The position numbers and the translations under genes were made by a program. A stretch of 64,000 bases of DNA from Streptomyces sp. SAT1 (GTDB lineage Bacteria > Actinomycetota > Actinomycetes > Streptomycetales > Streptomycetaceae), in the NCBI RefSeq assembly GCF_001654495.1, contig NZ_CP015849.1:2246501-2310500 (forward strand), written 5' to 3'. Below, piece by piece: positions 19,330 through 27,327 of this stretch. The notes beneath the pieces are model-generated. The model did not search any database, was not told where the DNA came from, and saw nothing but the letters and a program-made list of their open reading frames with translations. Each line of letters starts with the position of its first letter. Position 1 is the first letter of the stretch.

Positions 19330-19710
19330 ATGACCGAGAGCACCGACAGCAGCGCGCTGGACGCCGAGGACCGCAAGATCGTCACCCTGGCCCGTTCGGT
19401 ACGGGCCCGCAACGGCGTGCCGGAGGGCGCGGCGGTACGGGACGAGACGGGCCGCACCTACGCCGCCGGGTCGGTGCGGCTGGCCTCGCTGGAGCTGAGC
19501 GCGCTGCGCACCGCGGTGGCGATGGCGGTGGCGTCCGGGGCGACCTCGCTGGAGGCGGCGGCCGTGGTCAGCGCGGCTCAGGGGCTGCCGCCGGAGGACC
19601 TGGCGGCGGTGGCCGACCTGGGCGGGGCGGGTACGCCGGTGCTGCTGGCAGGGCCGGACGGCGCCGTGCGGGTGACGCTGACGGCGGACGCGGCGGAGAC
19701 GGCGGAGTAG
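19330..19710 (+). CDS. Degenerate cytidine deaminase-like protein
   Basis: The 126-residue protein sits directly before era, where cytidine deaminase genes are common, and is usually annotated as a cytidine deaminase. The fold outline is recognisable (SVRARNGVPEGAAVRDETG ... SLELSALRTAVAMAVASG). However, the catalytic signature is missing: there is no HAE/CAE and no PCxxC, and in fact no cysteine or histidine at all. Zinc binding is therefore not possible by the known mechanism. It may be a pseudoenzyme or an RNA-binding relative. The start follows a leaderless-type -10. Confidence 0.75.
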   Translation: MTESTDSSALDAEDRKIVTLARSVRARNGVPEGAAVRDETGRTYAAGSVRLASLELSALRTAVAMAVASGATSLEAAAVVSAAQGLPPEDLAAVADLGGAGTPVLLAGPDGAVRVTLTADAAETAE

Positions 19711-19818
19711 CGGCGCGGGCGGCTGGGCGGCTGGGCGCGTCCGGGGTGGTGGGGCGTCTCCCGGGGGCGGTGGGGCGCCGGTCGCGGTGCCCTGTTCGGC
19801 GGGGGGTCGTGGATCAGG

Positions 19819-19824
19819 GACAAT
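19819..19824 (+). promoter_or_regulatory. -10 element of leaderless era
   Basis: GACAAT lies exactly 7 nt before the ATG at 19832 and supports that start over the in-frame ATG at 19823. Confidence 0.45.
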
Positions 19825-19831
19825 GGGCGCC

Positions 19832-20785
19832 ATGAGCGTTCGTACCCAGTCATCCGAGCAGTCCGCCGAGGCTGCCCACCGGGCCGGCTTCGCCTGTTTC
19901 GTGGGCCGCCCCAACGCGGGCAAGTCCACCCTCACGAACGCTCTGGTCGGGCAGAAGGTGGCGATCACCTCCAACCGGCCGCAGACCACCCGGCACACCG
20001 TGCGCGGCATCGTCCACCGGCCGGACGCGCAGCTGATCCTCGTGGACACGCCGGGGCTGCACAAGCCGCGGACGCTGCTGGGCGAGCGGCTGAACGACGT
20101 GGTGCGGACCACGTGGGCCGAGGTGGACGTGATCGGCTTCTGCCTGCCCGCCGACCAGAAGATCGGGCCCGGTGACCGGTTCATCGCCAAGGAGCTGGCG
20201 GGGATCAGGAAGACGCCGAAGGTCGCGATCGTCACGAAGACCGACCTCGTGGACGGCAAGGCGCTCGCCGAGCAGCTCATCGCGATCGACCAGCTGGGCA
20301 AGGAGCTGGGGATCGAGTGGGCGGAGATCGTGCCGGTGTCGGCGACGGCCGGCCGGCAGGTGGATCTGCTCGCCGATCTGCTGATCCCGCTGCTGCCGGA
20401 GGGGCCCGCGCTGTATCCCGAGGGGGATCTGACCGACGAGCCCGAGCAGGTGATGGTGGCCGAGCTGATCCGGGAGGCGGCGCTGGAGGGGGTGCGGGAC
20501 GAGTTGCCGCACTCCATCGCCGTGGTCGTCGAGGAGATGCTGCCGCGGGAGGACCGGCCGGAGGACAAGCCGCTGCTCGACATCCACGCGAACGTCTTCA
20601 TCGAGCGGCCCAGCCAGAAGGGGATCATCATCGGGCCGAAGGGGAAGCGGTTGAAGGAGGTCGGGATCAAGTCGCGCAAGCAGATCGAGGCGTTGCTCGG
20701 TACGCCGGTGTTCCTCGACCTTCATGTGAAGGTCGCGAAAGACTGGCAGCGGGATCCCAAGCAGTTGCGTCGGCTCGGTTTCTGA
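19832..20785 (+). CDS. era: GTPase Era
   Basis: The 317-residue GTPase binds 16S rRNA and helps 30S maturation. G1 GRPNAGKS (25-32), G3 DTPGLH and G4 TKTD are present, with a C-terminal KH domain (IIIGPKGKRLKEVG). It is placed after phoH, ybeY and corC as in many bacteria, but here has its own apparent leaderless promoter. An alternative ATG nine bases upstream is possible. It is followed by a repeat array rather than by recO. Confidence 0.95.
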   Translation: MSVRTQSSEQSAEAAHRAGFACFVGRPNAGKSTLTNALVGQKVAITSNRPQTTRHTVRGIVHRPDAQLILVDTPGLHKPRTLLGERLNDVVRTTWAEVDVIGFCLPADQKIGPGDRFIAKELAGIRKTPKVAIVTKTDLVDGKALAEQLIAIDQLGKELGIEWAEIVPVSATAGRQVDLLADLLIPLLPEGPALYPEGDLTDEPEQVMVAELIREAALEGVRDELPHSIAVVVEEMLPREDRPEDKPLLDIHANVFIERPSQKGIIIGPKGKRLKEVGIKSRKQIEALLGTPVFLDLHVKVAKDWQRDPKQLRRLGF

Positions 20786-20796
20786 GGGTTCCTCGG

Positions 20797-21300
20797 CCCA
20801 CCCGCCCACCCGACTCGGTGGGTGAAAAGGTCCCGCCACGGGGCCCCGCCCCGAACCCCGGCGGGGGCTCCGCCCCCAGCGCCCCCGAACTCGCCCCCCC
20901 ACCCGCCCGACTCGGTGGGTGGAAAGGCCGCGCCACGGGGCCCCGCCACGGCCCCCGCGGGACTCCGCCCCCCTGCGCCCCCGAACTCGCCCACCCGGCG
21001 CCCGACTCGGTAGGTAGGACGGTCCCGTCACGGGGCTCCGCCCCTGGCCCCCGCGGGGGCCTCCGCCCCCGCGCCCCCCGAGCCCACCTGACGCGGTGGG
21101 CGAGAAGGCTCCGCCACGGGGCTGCGCCCCGGACCCCGGCGGGGGCTCCGCCCCCTGCACCCCTGAACTCGCCCACCCGACCGCCCGACCCGATGGGCCG
21201 GGAAGTCTCCCACGGGGCTCCGGCTTCCTCCACCCCCGGCGCTCGATCGTCCTCGGTCGGCCGGGAGGTCGCGTCGCGCGGCTCGCCCCCGGCCCTCGCC
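20797..21300. repeat. 97-bp tandem repeat array A
   Basis: About five copies of a 97-bp GC-rich unit fill the gap between era and the convergent GH31 gene. The conserved CTCGGTGGGT box recurs with GGTGGG-type anchors at 20817, 20914, 21009, 21095 and 21192 (spacings 97, 95, 86, 97). Each unit contains two hairpins of the type CACGGGGCNNNGCCCC and GGGGGCTCCGCCCCC. The last copy is decayed. The same unit, inverted, forms array B at 26.7-27.3 kb. Confidence 0.85.
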
Positions 21301-21424
21301 CCCGGCCCTCGCCCCTGACGCTCTCCCAGGGTCCCGGCCCGGCCGCGTCTTCCCACGGACCCCGGTTTCCCTCACGACCGACGGGCCGAGCGCCGTGCGC
21401 TCGGCCCGTCGGTCGGGGTGGGGG

Positions 21425-23524
21425 TCAGCGCAGGGCGCGCAGGGCCTGCTGGGCTCCCTTCGCGTGGAGGTTGACGAAGACGGGGGCCGTGCCCAGGGGG
21501 GTGCTGTAGGAGGTGAGGGTGCGGTTGCCGGGGATCGTCCTGTGGTGGGCGACGTCGTACCAGGTGCCCGGGGGGAGGTGGACGGAGCGGGTGGGGGCGT
21601 CGGTGAGCTGGGGGGCGGCGAGGACGGCCGGGCCCAGCATCCACTCGTCGGTGACCGTGTAGGCGGCCCGGTCCTTCGGGAAGTCGAAGAAGAGGGGGCG
21701 CATGATCGGGTCGCCGGTGCGCAGCGTGGCCTGGACCTGGTCCCAGATGTAGGGGGCCAGGCGGGCGTGGCGGGCGAGGGCGGCGCGGTAGAGGTCGATG
21801 GTCTCCTGGTCGTAGACGACCTTCTGGCCGGTGGTGGGGTCGTTCGTCTCGACGGGGGACGTGGAGGCGTACATCAGGGGCATCAGGGACGCCGACTGGG
21901 CCCAGCGGACCAGGACCTGCTTGGTGGGGGCCGACTGGCCCAGCGAGCCGCCGATCATGTCGGTGGTGACGAAGGGGTAGCCGATGGTGGAGATGGCGAG
22001 GTTCTGGGAGACGGAGGCCCGCAGGGAGTTCCAGCCGGTGCCCTTGTCCTCCTGGCGGGTGACGAATCCGGCCCGGTGGGCGGTGGTGTCCCAGTGGACG
22101 CGGATGCCTACGCCCTGGAGATCGTACTCGTCGGCGAGCTGTGCGCCGAGGCGCTGGTAGTCGGTGGGCTTGTAGCCCTCGTGCGGGGCGCACTTCTCGT
22201 CGATGAAGCGGGTGTCGAACTTCAGGCCGTCGACGCCGTAGGCGCTCATGAGGGACTTCAGGCGGCCCTCGTACCAGGCCTTGGCGTCCGGGTTGGCGAG
22301 GTCGACGATGCCGGCCGTGCCGTTCCACCAGGTGACCGTGCAGGGCTTGGTGGTGTCGGTGGCCGACTTCAGCAGGTAGCCGTGGTCGGCGGCATAGCCG
22401 TACTGGTCGGAGTCGAGGTTGATCCAGAGGGTGACCCAGAGGCCGAAGTCGAAGCCGAGGTCGTGGATCTTCTTCGACATGGCGGCGGGGTCCGGGTACG
22501 CCTTCGGGTCGAAGGTCATGTTCCCGTAGTCGGACTCCCACTTGTCATCGAGCTGGAGGGTGTGGCCGCCGATGCCGTTGTCGTGCAGTTCCTGGGCGTA
22601 GTCGAGCAGTTTGGCCTGGTCGACGTCGGTGTAGAACTGCGCCCAGGAGTTCCAGACGGGCTCGGCGTACTGCCGGTAGGTGGCATCGCTCTTGGCGGGC
22701 TTGCCGACGATGCCGATGTAGTCGCGGTAGACGTCAAGGGGCGTCGACTCGACGAAGACGGTCGCCCTGTACGGTTCGGCGGACTCGATGTCGAAGCGGC
22801 CGAGGCCGTCCCCGCCCTGGTTGAGGGCGACGTCCATGACGTGCCCGGTGTCCACGCGCAGCCCGGTGGAGCGCGAGGTGTACCAGAACGGGTCGACCAT
22901 GTAGTACGAGGCCGGGCCGAAGTTGGTGTGTGCGACCTGTCCGGTGTCCAGCGGCCAGGGCTGGTCGGTGCCGGGACCGCCGGAGGGGGTCTGGGCCTCG
23001 CCGTGGCCGTACCAGTGGCCGGCGGAGGAGAGGGCGTAGGCGAGGCCGAGGCGGTCGGGGACGGTCTGCCCGGTGACCTGCCAGTCGAGCTGGTAGCGGT
23101 CGGCGGCGGGCGTGATGCGGGCCTGGACGCTGGTGCCGGGCGCGGTGGTGGCCGCGGTGAGCGTGAGGGTGCCGTGGCGCCAGGTCCAGTCGGTGACGCG
23201 GGTGGCGTGCTGCCAGGTTCCGTCGGCGCGGAAGCGCAGGGCGCCCGTGCCGGCCGGGGCGGTGGCCAGGACGGTGGCGCCGGACCGGCTGGTGGTGAGG
23301 GCGAGTTGGGCGGTCGTCACCGTCAGGCGGTAGCCGGGCGCGGTGCGGCCGCGCGGGACGGTGAGGGTCAGCTCGGCCGGGGACGAGGTGAGGCGGGGAG
23401 CGGGGGCGGCGGGGGTCGCCTGGGCGGCCTGGGCCTGGTCCTGCGCGGTGAGCCCCACGGGGAGGGCGAGGGCCAGGGCGAGGGCGGCGAGGAGCACTCG
23501 GGGGCTGCGTGATGGTCTGCGCAC
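21425..23524 (-). CDS. Secreted GH31 family glycoside hydrolase
   Basis: The 699-residue protein starts with a signal peptide (basic start, then LLAALALALALPVGLTAQ, cleaved near AQA at about 30-35). It has a GH31 TIM barrel with the nucleophile segment GLKFDTRFID and acid/base region TTDMIGG, then a beta-rich C-terminal domain. Alpha-glycoside or alpha-galactoside substrates are typical of the family. GTG at 23524 is preceded by GAAGGA. It is the last gene of a minus-strand catabolic block and has its own strong promoter with tandem operator repeats. Confidence 0.88.
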   Translation of the reverse strand: MRRPSRSPRVLLAALALALALPVGLTAQDQAQAAQATPAAPAPRLTSSPAELTLTVPRGRTAPGYRLTVTTAQLALTTSRSGATVLATAPAGTGALRFRADGTWQHATRVTDWTWRHGTLTLTAATTAPGTSVQARITPAADRYQLDWQVTGQTVPDRLGLAYALSSAGHWYGHGEAQTPSGGPGTDQPWPLDTGQVAHTNFGPASYYMVDPFWYTSRSTGLRVDTGHVMDVALNQGGDGLGRFDIESAEPYRATVFVESTPLDVYRDYIGIVGKPAKSDATYRQYAEPVWNSWAQFYTDVDQAKLLDYAQELHDNGIGGHTLQLDDKWESDYGNMTFDPKAYPDPAAMSKKIHDLGFDFGLWVTLWINLDSDQYGYAADHGYLLKSATDTTKPCTVTWWNGTAGIVDLANPDAKAWYEGRLKSLMSAYGVDGLKFDTRFIDEKCAPHEGYKPTDYQRLGAQLADEYDLQGVGIRVHWDTTAHRAGFVTRQEDKGTGWNSLRASVSQNLAISTIGYPFVTTDMIGGSLGQSAPTKQVLVRWAQSASLMPLMYASTSPVETNDPTTGQKVVYDQETIDLYRAALARHARLAPYIWDQVQATLRTGDPIMRPLFFDFPKDRAAYTVTDEWMLGPAVLAAPQLTDAPTRSVHLPPGTWYDVAHHRTIPGNRTLTSYSTPLGTAPVFVNLHAKGAQQALRALR

Positions 23525-23583
23525 GACGCATGTCCTTCGACGGAGCGGTCAGGAGGGAGCCATGGGTCTGGAAGTGCGGGCCC

Positions 23584-23615
23584 GTGCAAAACCGTGCTGC
23601 GTGCAAAATCGTGCT
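23584..23615 (-). promoter_or_regulatory. Tandem operator upstream of GH31
   Basis: Two near-identical 15-mers, GTGCAAAACCGTGCT (23584-23598) and GTGCAAAATCGTGCT (23601-23615), lie in direct repeat with a 17-bp period. They are just downstream of the GH31 -10 box, which suits a repressor roadblock of the DeoR or LacI type. The regulator gene is not in the window. Confidence 0.65.
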
Positions 23616-23626
23616 TGATCCCGCCG

Positions 23627-23655
23627 ATAATTGAGCAGCAAACGTCATCTGTCAA
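23627..23655 (-). promoter_or_regulatory. Promoter of the GH31 gene
   Basis: On the minus strand a perfect -35 TTGACA (23655-23650) is followed after 17 bp by AATTAT (23632-23627). Transcription would start near 23620, at the edge of the tandem operator. Confidence 0.75.
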
Positions 23656-23701
23656 TGGCGTACCCGGGCCCGGGAGTTGCGGCGCACGCGGGCGCGGCGG
23701 G

Positions 23702-25012
23702 TCACGCGGAGCGGCCGAAACCGATGGTGGGCACCGCCCGGCGGCGGGGCCAGGGCTCCGCGCACGCCTCGGGCAGCAGCCGGTCCAGGAAGGCGTACCG
23801 GCGCAGGGCGGCCGGGTCCTGGCCCGGCACCGACTGGACCCGGCGCCACCAGGCCGCGATCTCGGACCAGCCCGGCGCCGACAGCGAACCGCCGAACTCC
23901 TGTACCGACAGCGCGGCGGTGAGCCCGGCGAAGGCGAGCCGGTCGGCCAGCGGCCAGCCGGCCAGACTGCCGGTGACGAATCCGGCCACGAAGACATCGC
24001 CCGCGCCGGTCGGGTCGAGCGCCTCGACCGCGATGGCGGGCACCTCGGCGCTCTCCCCCGTGCGCCGGTCCACGGCGTAGGCGCCCTCCGCGCCGAGGGT
24101 GACCACCGCGACCGGCACGAACGCGGTGAGCGCGTGCGCCGCGGCGCGCGGGCAGTCGGTGCGGGTGTAGCGCATCGCCTCCTCGGCGTTGGGCAGGAAC
24201 GCCTCGCAGTGCTCCAGGTCGGCGAGGCCGGCCAGGTCCCAGGCGCCGGTGTCGTCCCAGCCGACGTCCCCGAAGACCCGGGTCCCCTGCCGGGCGGCCT
24301 CGGCGATCCACGGCTCGCGCCTGCCGGGCGTCAGGGAGGCGACGGCGGCACGCGCGGACGGCAGGCACAGGGGTGTGCCGTCCTGGAGGTCCGGGAGGAG
24401 GACCTCCTCCGGGGGCGGCTCGTGGCCGTGGGAGACCATGGTGCGCTCGCCCTCGTACGCCATGGAGACGGTGACCGGCGAGTGCCAGCCGGGGGCGGTG
24501 CGCGAGGGGGTGAGGTCGATGCCCTCGCCCTGTTCCAGCGCGTCCCAGCAGTACTCCCCGTAGTGGTCGTCGCCGAAGGCCGCCGCGAGCGAGGTGCGCA
24601 GGCCGAGGCGGGCCAGGGCGGTCGCCATGTTGGCCACGCCGCCGGGGCTCGAACCCATGCCGCGCGCCCAGGACTCGGTGCCGCGCACCGGGGCGGAGTC
24701 GAGGCCGGTGAAGATGATGTCGAGGAAGACGGTCCCGGTGAGGTAGACGTCGCAGGGCGGGTCGTCCGTGGTGCGCAGCCCGGCCAGCGGGTCGAGCTGC
24801 GGGGCGCCGGGGGCGTGCGGCGCCCCGACGACGTACTCCCGGTCCTGCGGATACTCGCGGGACTCGGGCGTCTCGCGGCGCGGCGGGACCCGCCGGGCGT
24901 CCGGGTGCTCCCGGCCGGCCGGCCGCTCGTCCCGGTACGCGTGCGCTCCCGGGTGTTCCGGGTGTTCCGGCTGCTCCGGTCCTTCTCCGGCGGGCGTGTT
25001 GGACGCGGTCAC
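23702..25012 (-). CDS. PfkB/ribokinase family carbohydrate kinase
   Basis: The 436-residue protein has the PfkB core: GGVANMATALARLG near the substrate site and the C-terminal ATP/anion-hole signature DPTGAGDVFVAGF with the catalytic Asp. The first 95 residues are an unusual Pro/Glu/His/Arg-rich extension with EHPEHPGAH-like repeats and are probably disordered. GTG at 25012 is chosen because GGGGAG precedes it by 6 nt; a longer frame has no ribosome site. Context with a glucarate dehydratase-like enzyme and GH31 suggests phosphorylation of a keto-deoxy sugar acid or free sugar. Confidence 0.82.
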   Translation of the reverse strand: MTASNTPAGEGPEQPEHPEHPGAHAYRDERPAGREHPDARRVPPRRETPESREYPQDREYVVGAPHAPGAPQLDPLAGLRTTDDPPCDVYLTGTVFLDIIFTGLDSAPVRGTESWARGMGSSPGGVANMATALARLGLRTSLAAAFGDDHYGEYCWDALEQGEGIDLTPSRTAPGWHSPVTVSMAYEGERTMVSHGHEPPPEEVLLPDLQDGTPLCLPSARAAVASLTPGRREPWIAEAARQGTRVFGDVGWDDTGAWDLAGLADLEHCEAFLPNAEEAMRYTRTDCPRAAAHALTAFVPVAVVTLGAEGAYAVDRRTGESAEVPAIAVEALDPTGAGDVFVAGFVTGSLAGWPLADRLAFAGLTAALSVQEFGGSLSAPGWSEIAAWWRRVQSVPGQDPAALRRYAFLDRLLPEACAEPWPRRRAVPTIGFGRSA

Positions 25013-25216
25013 GGTGCGCTCCCCTGGCATGGTGCGGATCCAGCCAGTGTGCACCACCGCGCGCACCCGGCGGGGGTGTCACGCCGGGTGGGGCGATACC
25101 TCGGTAAGTACGGGGGTGTGCTCGTCGGGGACGGGGACGCGGTGGCCGCCGGCGCACCGGGCGCGCGGGTGCGGCGGGTCCGTCGCCGTCGCGGTACGGG
25201 CGGGCCCGCGGGCCTG
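25013..25216. other. Gap between enolase and kinase genes
   Basis: This 204-bp gap holds no gene. I see no convincing terminator or -35/-10 pair, so the kinase may be read through from the promoter at 26.6 kb. Confidence 0.4.
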
Positions 25217-26521
25217 TCACCAGCGCGGTACGGGCGGGGCGGTCCACCGGGGGTCGGCGGCGCGCAGGGCCGCCGTGTCGTCGCGGTCGCGCAGTGCACC
25301 GTCGTCGTCGAGCCAGCGCCGGTGCAGGAACGCCAGCCGGTCGCGGTCGAGTTCGACGCCGAGGCCGGGACCGTCCGGCACGGTGACGCAGCCGTCGGTG
25401 AAGGCGAGCCGTTCGGTGAGGACGTCCTCGGACTGCCAGGGGTAGTGGGAGTCGCAGGCGTGGTGGAGGCCGGGGAGGGTCGCGGCGACGTGGGTCATGG
25501 CGGCGAGGCTGATGCCGAGGTGGGTGTTGGAGTGCATGGACACGCCGACGCCGAAGGTGCGGCAGAGCGCGGCGAGTTGGCGGGTGTTGCGCAGTCCGCC
25601 CCAGTAGTGGTGGTCGCACAGGACGACCTGCACGGCGCCACGGGTGAACGCCTCGGGTATCTCCGCGAACGTGGTCACGCACATGTTGGTGGCCAGCGGC
25701 ACCCCGGTGCGGGCGGCGACCTCGGCCATGGCGGGGGTGCCGAGCGCGGGGTCCTCCAGGTACTCCAGGACACCGGCGAGCTGACCGGCCACCTCCAGCG
25801 AGGTGGCGACGGACCAGGCGCCGTTGGGGTCGAGGCGCAGCGGGTGCCCGGGGAACGCCTCGGCCAGGGCCCGTATCGCGGCGACCTCCTCCTCGGGCGG
25901 GAACACTCCGCCCTTGAGCTTGAAGGAGGTGAAGCCGTACCGCTCCTTGAACCGCCGGGCCTGCGCGACGACTCCGGCCGGGTCGAGGGCGGCGCCCCAG
26001 GCGTCGGGTTCGGCGGGGACGCCCGCCGGGTGCCGGGCCCATTTGTAGAAGAGGTAGGCGCTGTACTCGACGCGGTCGCGCAGCTTGCCGCCGAGCAGTT
26101 CGTGCACCGGCAGGCCGAGGGTCCTGCCGAGCGCGTCCAGGCAGGCGACCTCGAAGGCGGAGACGACGGACAGGCGCAGCTTGTCGGCGGTCTGGGTGCC
26201 GCGCAGCCCGCCGACGTCCACGGCGTCCTCCACCCGGGAGGCGTCCACGGCGACCTCGTCCGCGAGCGCGAACAGCGCGTTCAGATCACTGACCCGACGC
26301 CCTTCGAGCCGCGCGGCGAACGGCGCGGCCAGCTCCAGGTACTTGGTGTCGCCGTAGGTCTCCCCGACCCCCGTGACGCCCCCTGCCGTCTCCACCTCGA
26401 CGATCAGCCGGGGCGTGTACGGCTGGTGCACACCCTGCGTGTTCAGCAGCGGCGGATCGGCGACCAGGATCGGCGTCAGCCGCACCCCGGCGATCGTGAG
26501 CCCGGCCCCGAGATCGGACAC
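25217..26521 (-). CDS. Glucarate dehydratase-like enolase superfamily protein
   Basis: The 434-residue protein has the enolase-superfamily layout. The FKLKGG KxK base comes first, then metal ligands in RLDPNGAW and LEYLEDP, an NMCVT segment and a catalytic histidine in SMHSNTHLGISLAAM. This His/Asn pattern is that of glucarate dehydratases, which convert D-glucarate or idarate to 5-keto-4-deoxyglucarate. GTG at 26521 gives the normal family length; in-frame starts further upstream lack good ribosome sites. It leads the minus-strand catabolic block and has a clear promoter/operator. Confidence 0.85.
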   Translation of the reverse strand: MSDLGAGLTIAGVRLTPILVADPPLLNTQGVHQPYTPRLIVEVETAGGVTGVGETYGDTKYLELAAPFAARLEGRRVSDLNALFALADEVAVDASRVEDAVDVGGLRGTQTADKLRLSVVSAFEVACLDALGRTLGLPVHELLGGKLRDRVEYSAYLFYKWARHPAGVPAEPDAWGAALDPAGVVAQARRFKERYGFTSFKLKGGVFPPEEEVAAIRALAEAFPGHPLRLDPNGAWSVATSLEVAGQLAGVLEYLEDPALGTPAMAEVAARTGVPLATNMCVTTFAEIPEAFTRGAVQVVLCDHHYWGGLRNTRQLAALCRTFGVGVSMHSNTHLGISLAAMTHVAATLPGLHHACDSHYPWQSEDVLTERLAFTDGCVTVPDGPGLGVELDRDRLAFLHRRWLDDDGALRDRDDTAALRAADPRWTAPPVPRW

Positions 26522-26581
26522 CTTGTTCCCCACCTTGCCTCCCACCCGCCCGCCCGGCCGGCCGGCCGCCCGCCTCAACGC

Positions 26582-26603
26582 TGTCCATGTATGAGAATGG
26601 AGA
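26582..26603 (-). promoter_or_regulatory. Inverted-repeat operator of the enolase gene
   Basis: TGTCCAT (26582-26588) and ATGGAGA (26597-26603) form a 7-bp inverted repeat with one mismatch and an 8-bp centre. It overlaps the -10 box and predicted start site, so a bound IclR- or GntR-type repressor would block transcription. The regulator itself is not in the window. Confidence 0.55.
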
Positions 26604-26629
26604 CTAGGTAGGCGAACAGGTCCCGTCAA
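26601..26629 (-). promoter_or_regulatory. Promoter of the enolase gene
   Basis: On the minus strand TTGACG (26629-26624) and TAGTCT (26606-26601) are spaced 17 bp apart, a good housekeeping-type promoter. Confidence 0.7.
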
Positions 26630-26639
26630 TGGATCCACA

Positions 26640-27315
26640 CCGGGGCCCGCTCCCGGGGGGTAAGGGGCGGGGCCGGCGGGGCCCCTGCACGGTGACCGGG
26701 AGGGGGACGAAGCCCTGGTGGCGGGACCTCCCGGCCCACCGCGTCGGGCGGGCCCCAGGGGGCGGAGGGGGCAAAGCCCCCGCCGGGGTCCGGGGCAGGG
26801 CCCCGTGATGGGCCCCTCTCACCCACCGAGCCGGGCGGCCGGGTGGGCAAGCCCGGGGCGCAGGGGGCGGAGCCCCCGCCGGGGACCGGGGCGGAGCCCC
26901 GTGGCAGGGCCTCACGACCCACCGCGTCGGGCGGGCAGGTGGGCAAGCCCTGGGGCGCAGGGGGCAAAGCCCCCGCCAGGGACCGGGGCGGAGCCCCGTG
27001 ACGGAACCCCACGACCCACCGCGTCGGGCGAGCAGGTGGGCAAGCCCCAGGGCGCAGGGGGCAAAGCCCCCGCCAGGGACCGGGGCGGAGCCCCGTGACG
27101 GAACCCCACGACCCACCGCATCGGGCGAGCAGGTGGGCAAGCCCCAGGGCGCAGGGGGCGGAGCCCCCGCCGGGGGCCGGGGCGGAGCCCCGTGGCGGGG
27201 CCTCACGACCCACCGAGTCGGGCGGGTGGGTGGGCCGAGGGGTCGGGGGCCGGGGCGGAGCCCCGTGGCGGGACCCCGCGACCCATCGAGTCGGGCGGGC
27301 GGGTGGGCGAGAAGG
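26640..27315. repeat. 97-bp tandem repeat array B (inverted relative to array A)
   Basis: About seven copies of the 97-bp unit lie between the enolase and purine deaminase genes. The CCCACCG box starts at 26735, 26822, 26918, 27015, 27112, 27209 and 27282 (spacings 87, 96, 97, 97, 97, 73). Two neighbouring units near 27015 and 27112 are almost identical, so the array has expanded recently. Each unit carries hairpins GGGGGC(G/A)(G/A)AGCCCCC and GGGGCGGAGCCCC. No gene is supported here. Confidence 0.88.
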
Positions 27316-27327
27316 CAGGGGGACGTG

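Noticed and set aside
26640-27315. Possible CRISPR array
   Set aside because: Units are contiguous 97-bp repeats with no unique spacers and no cas genes; they are tandem repeats.
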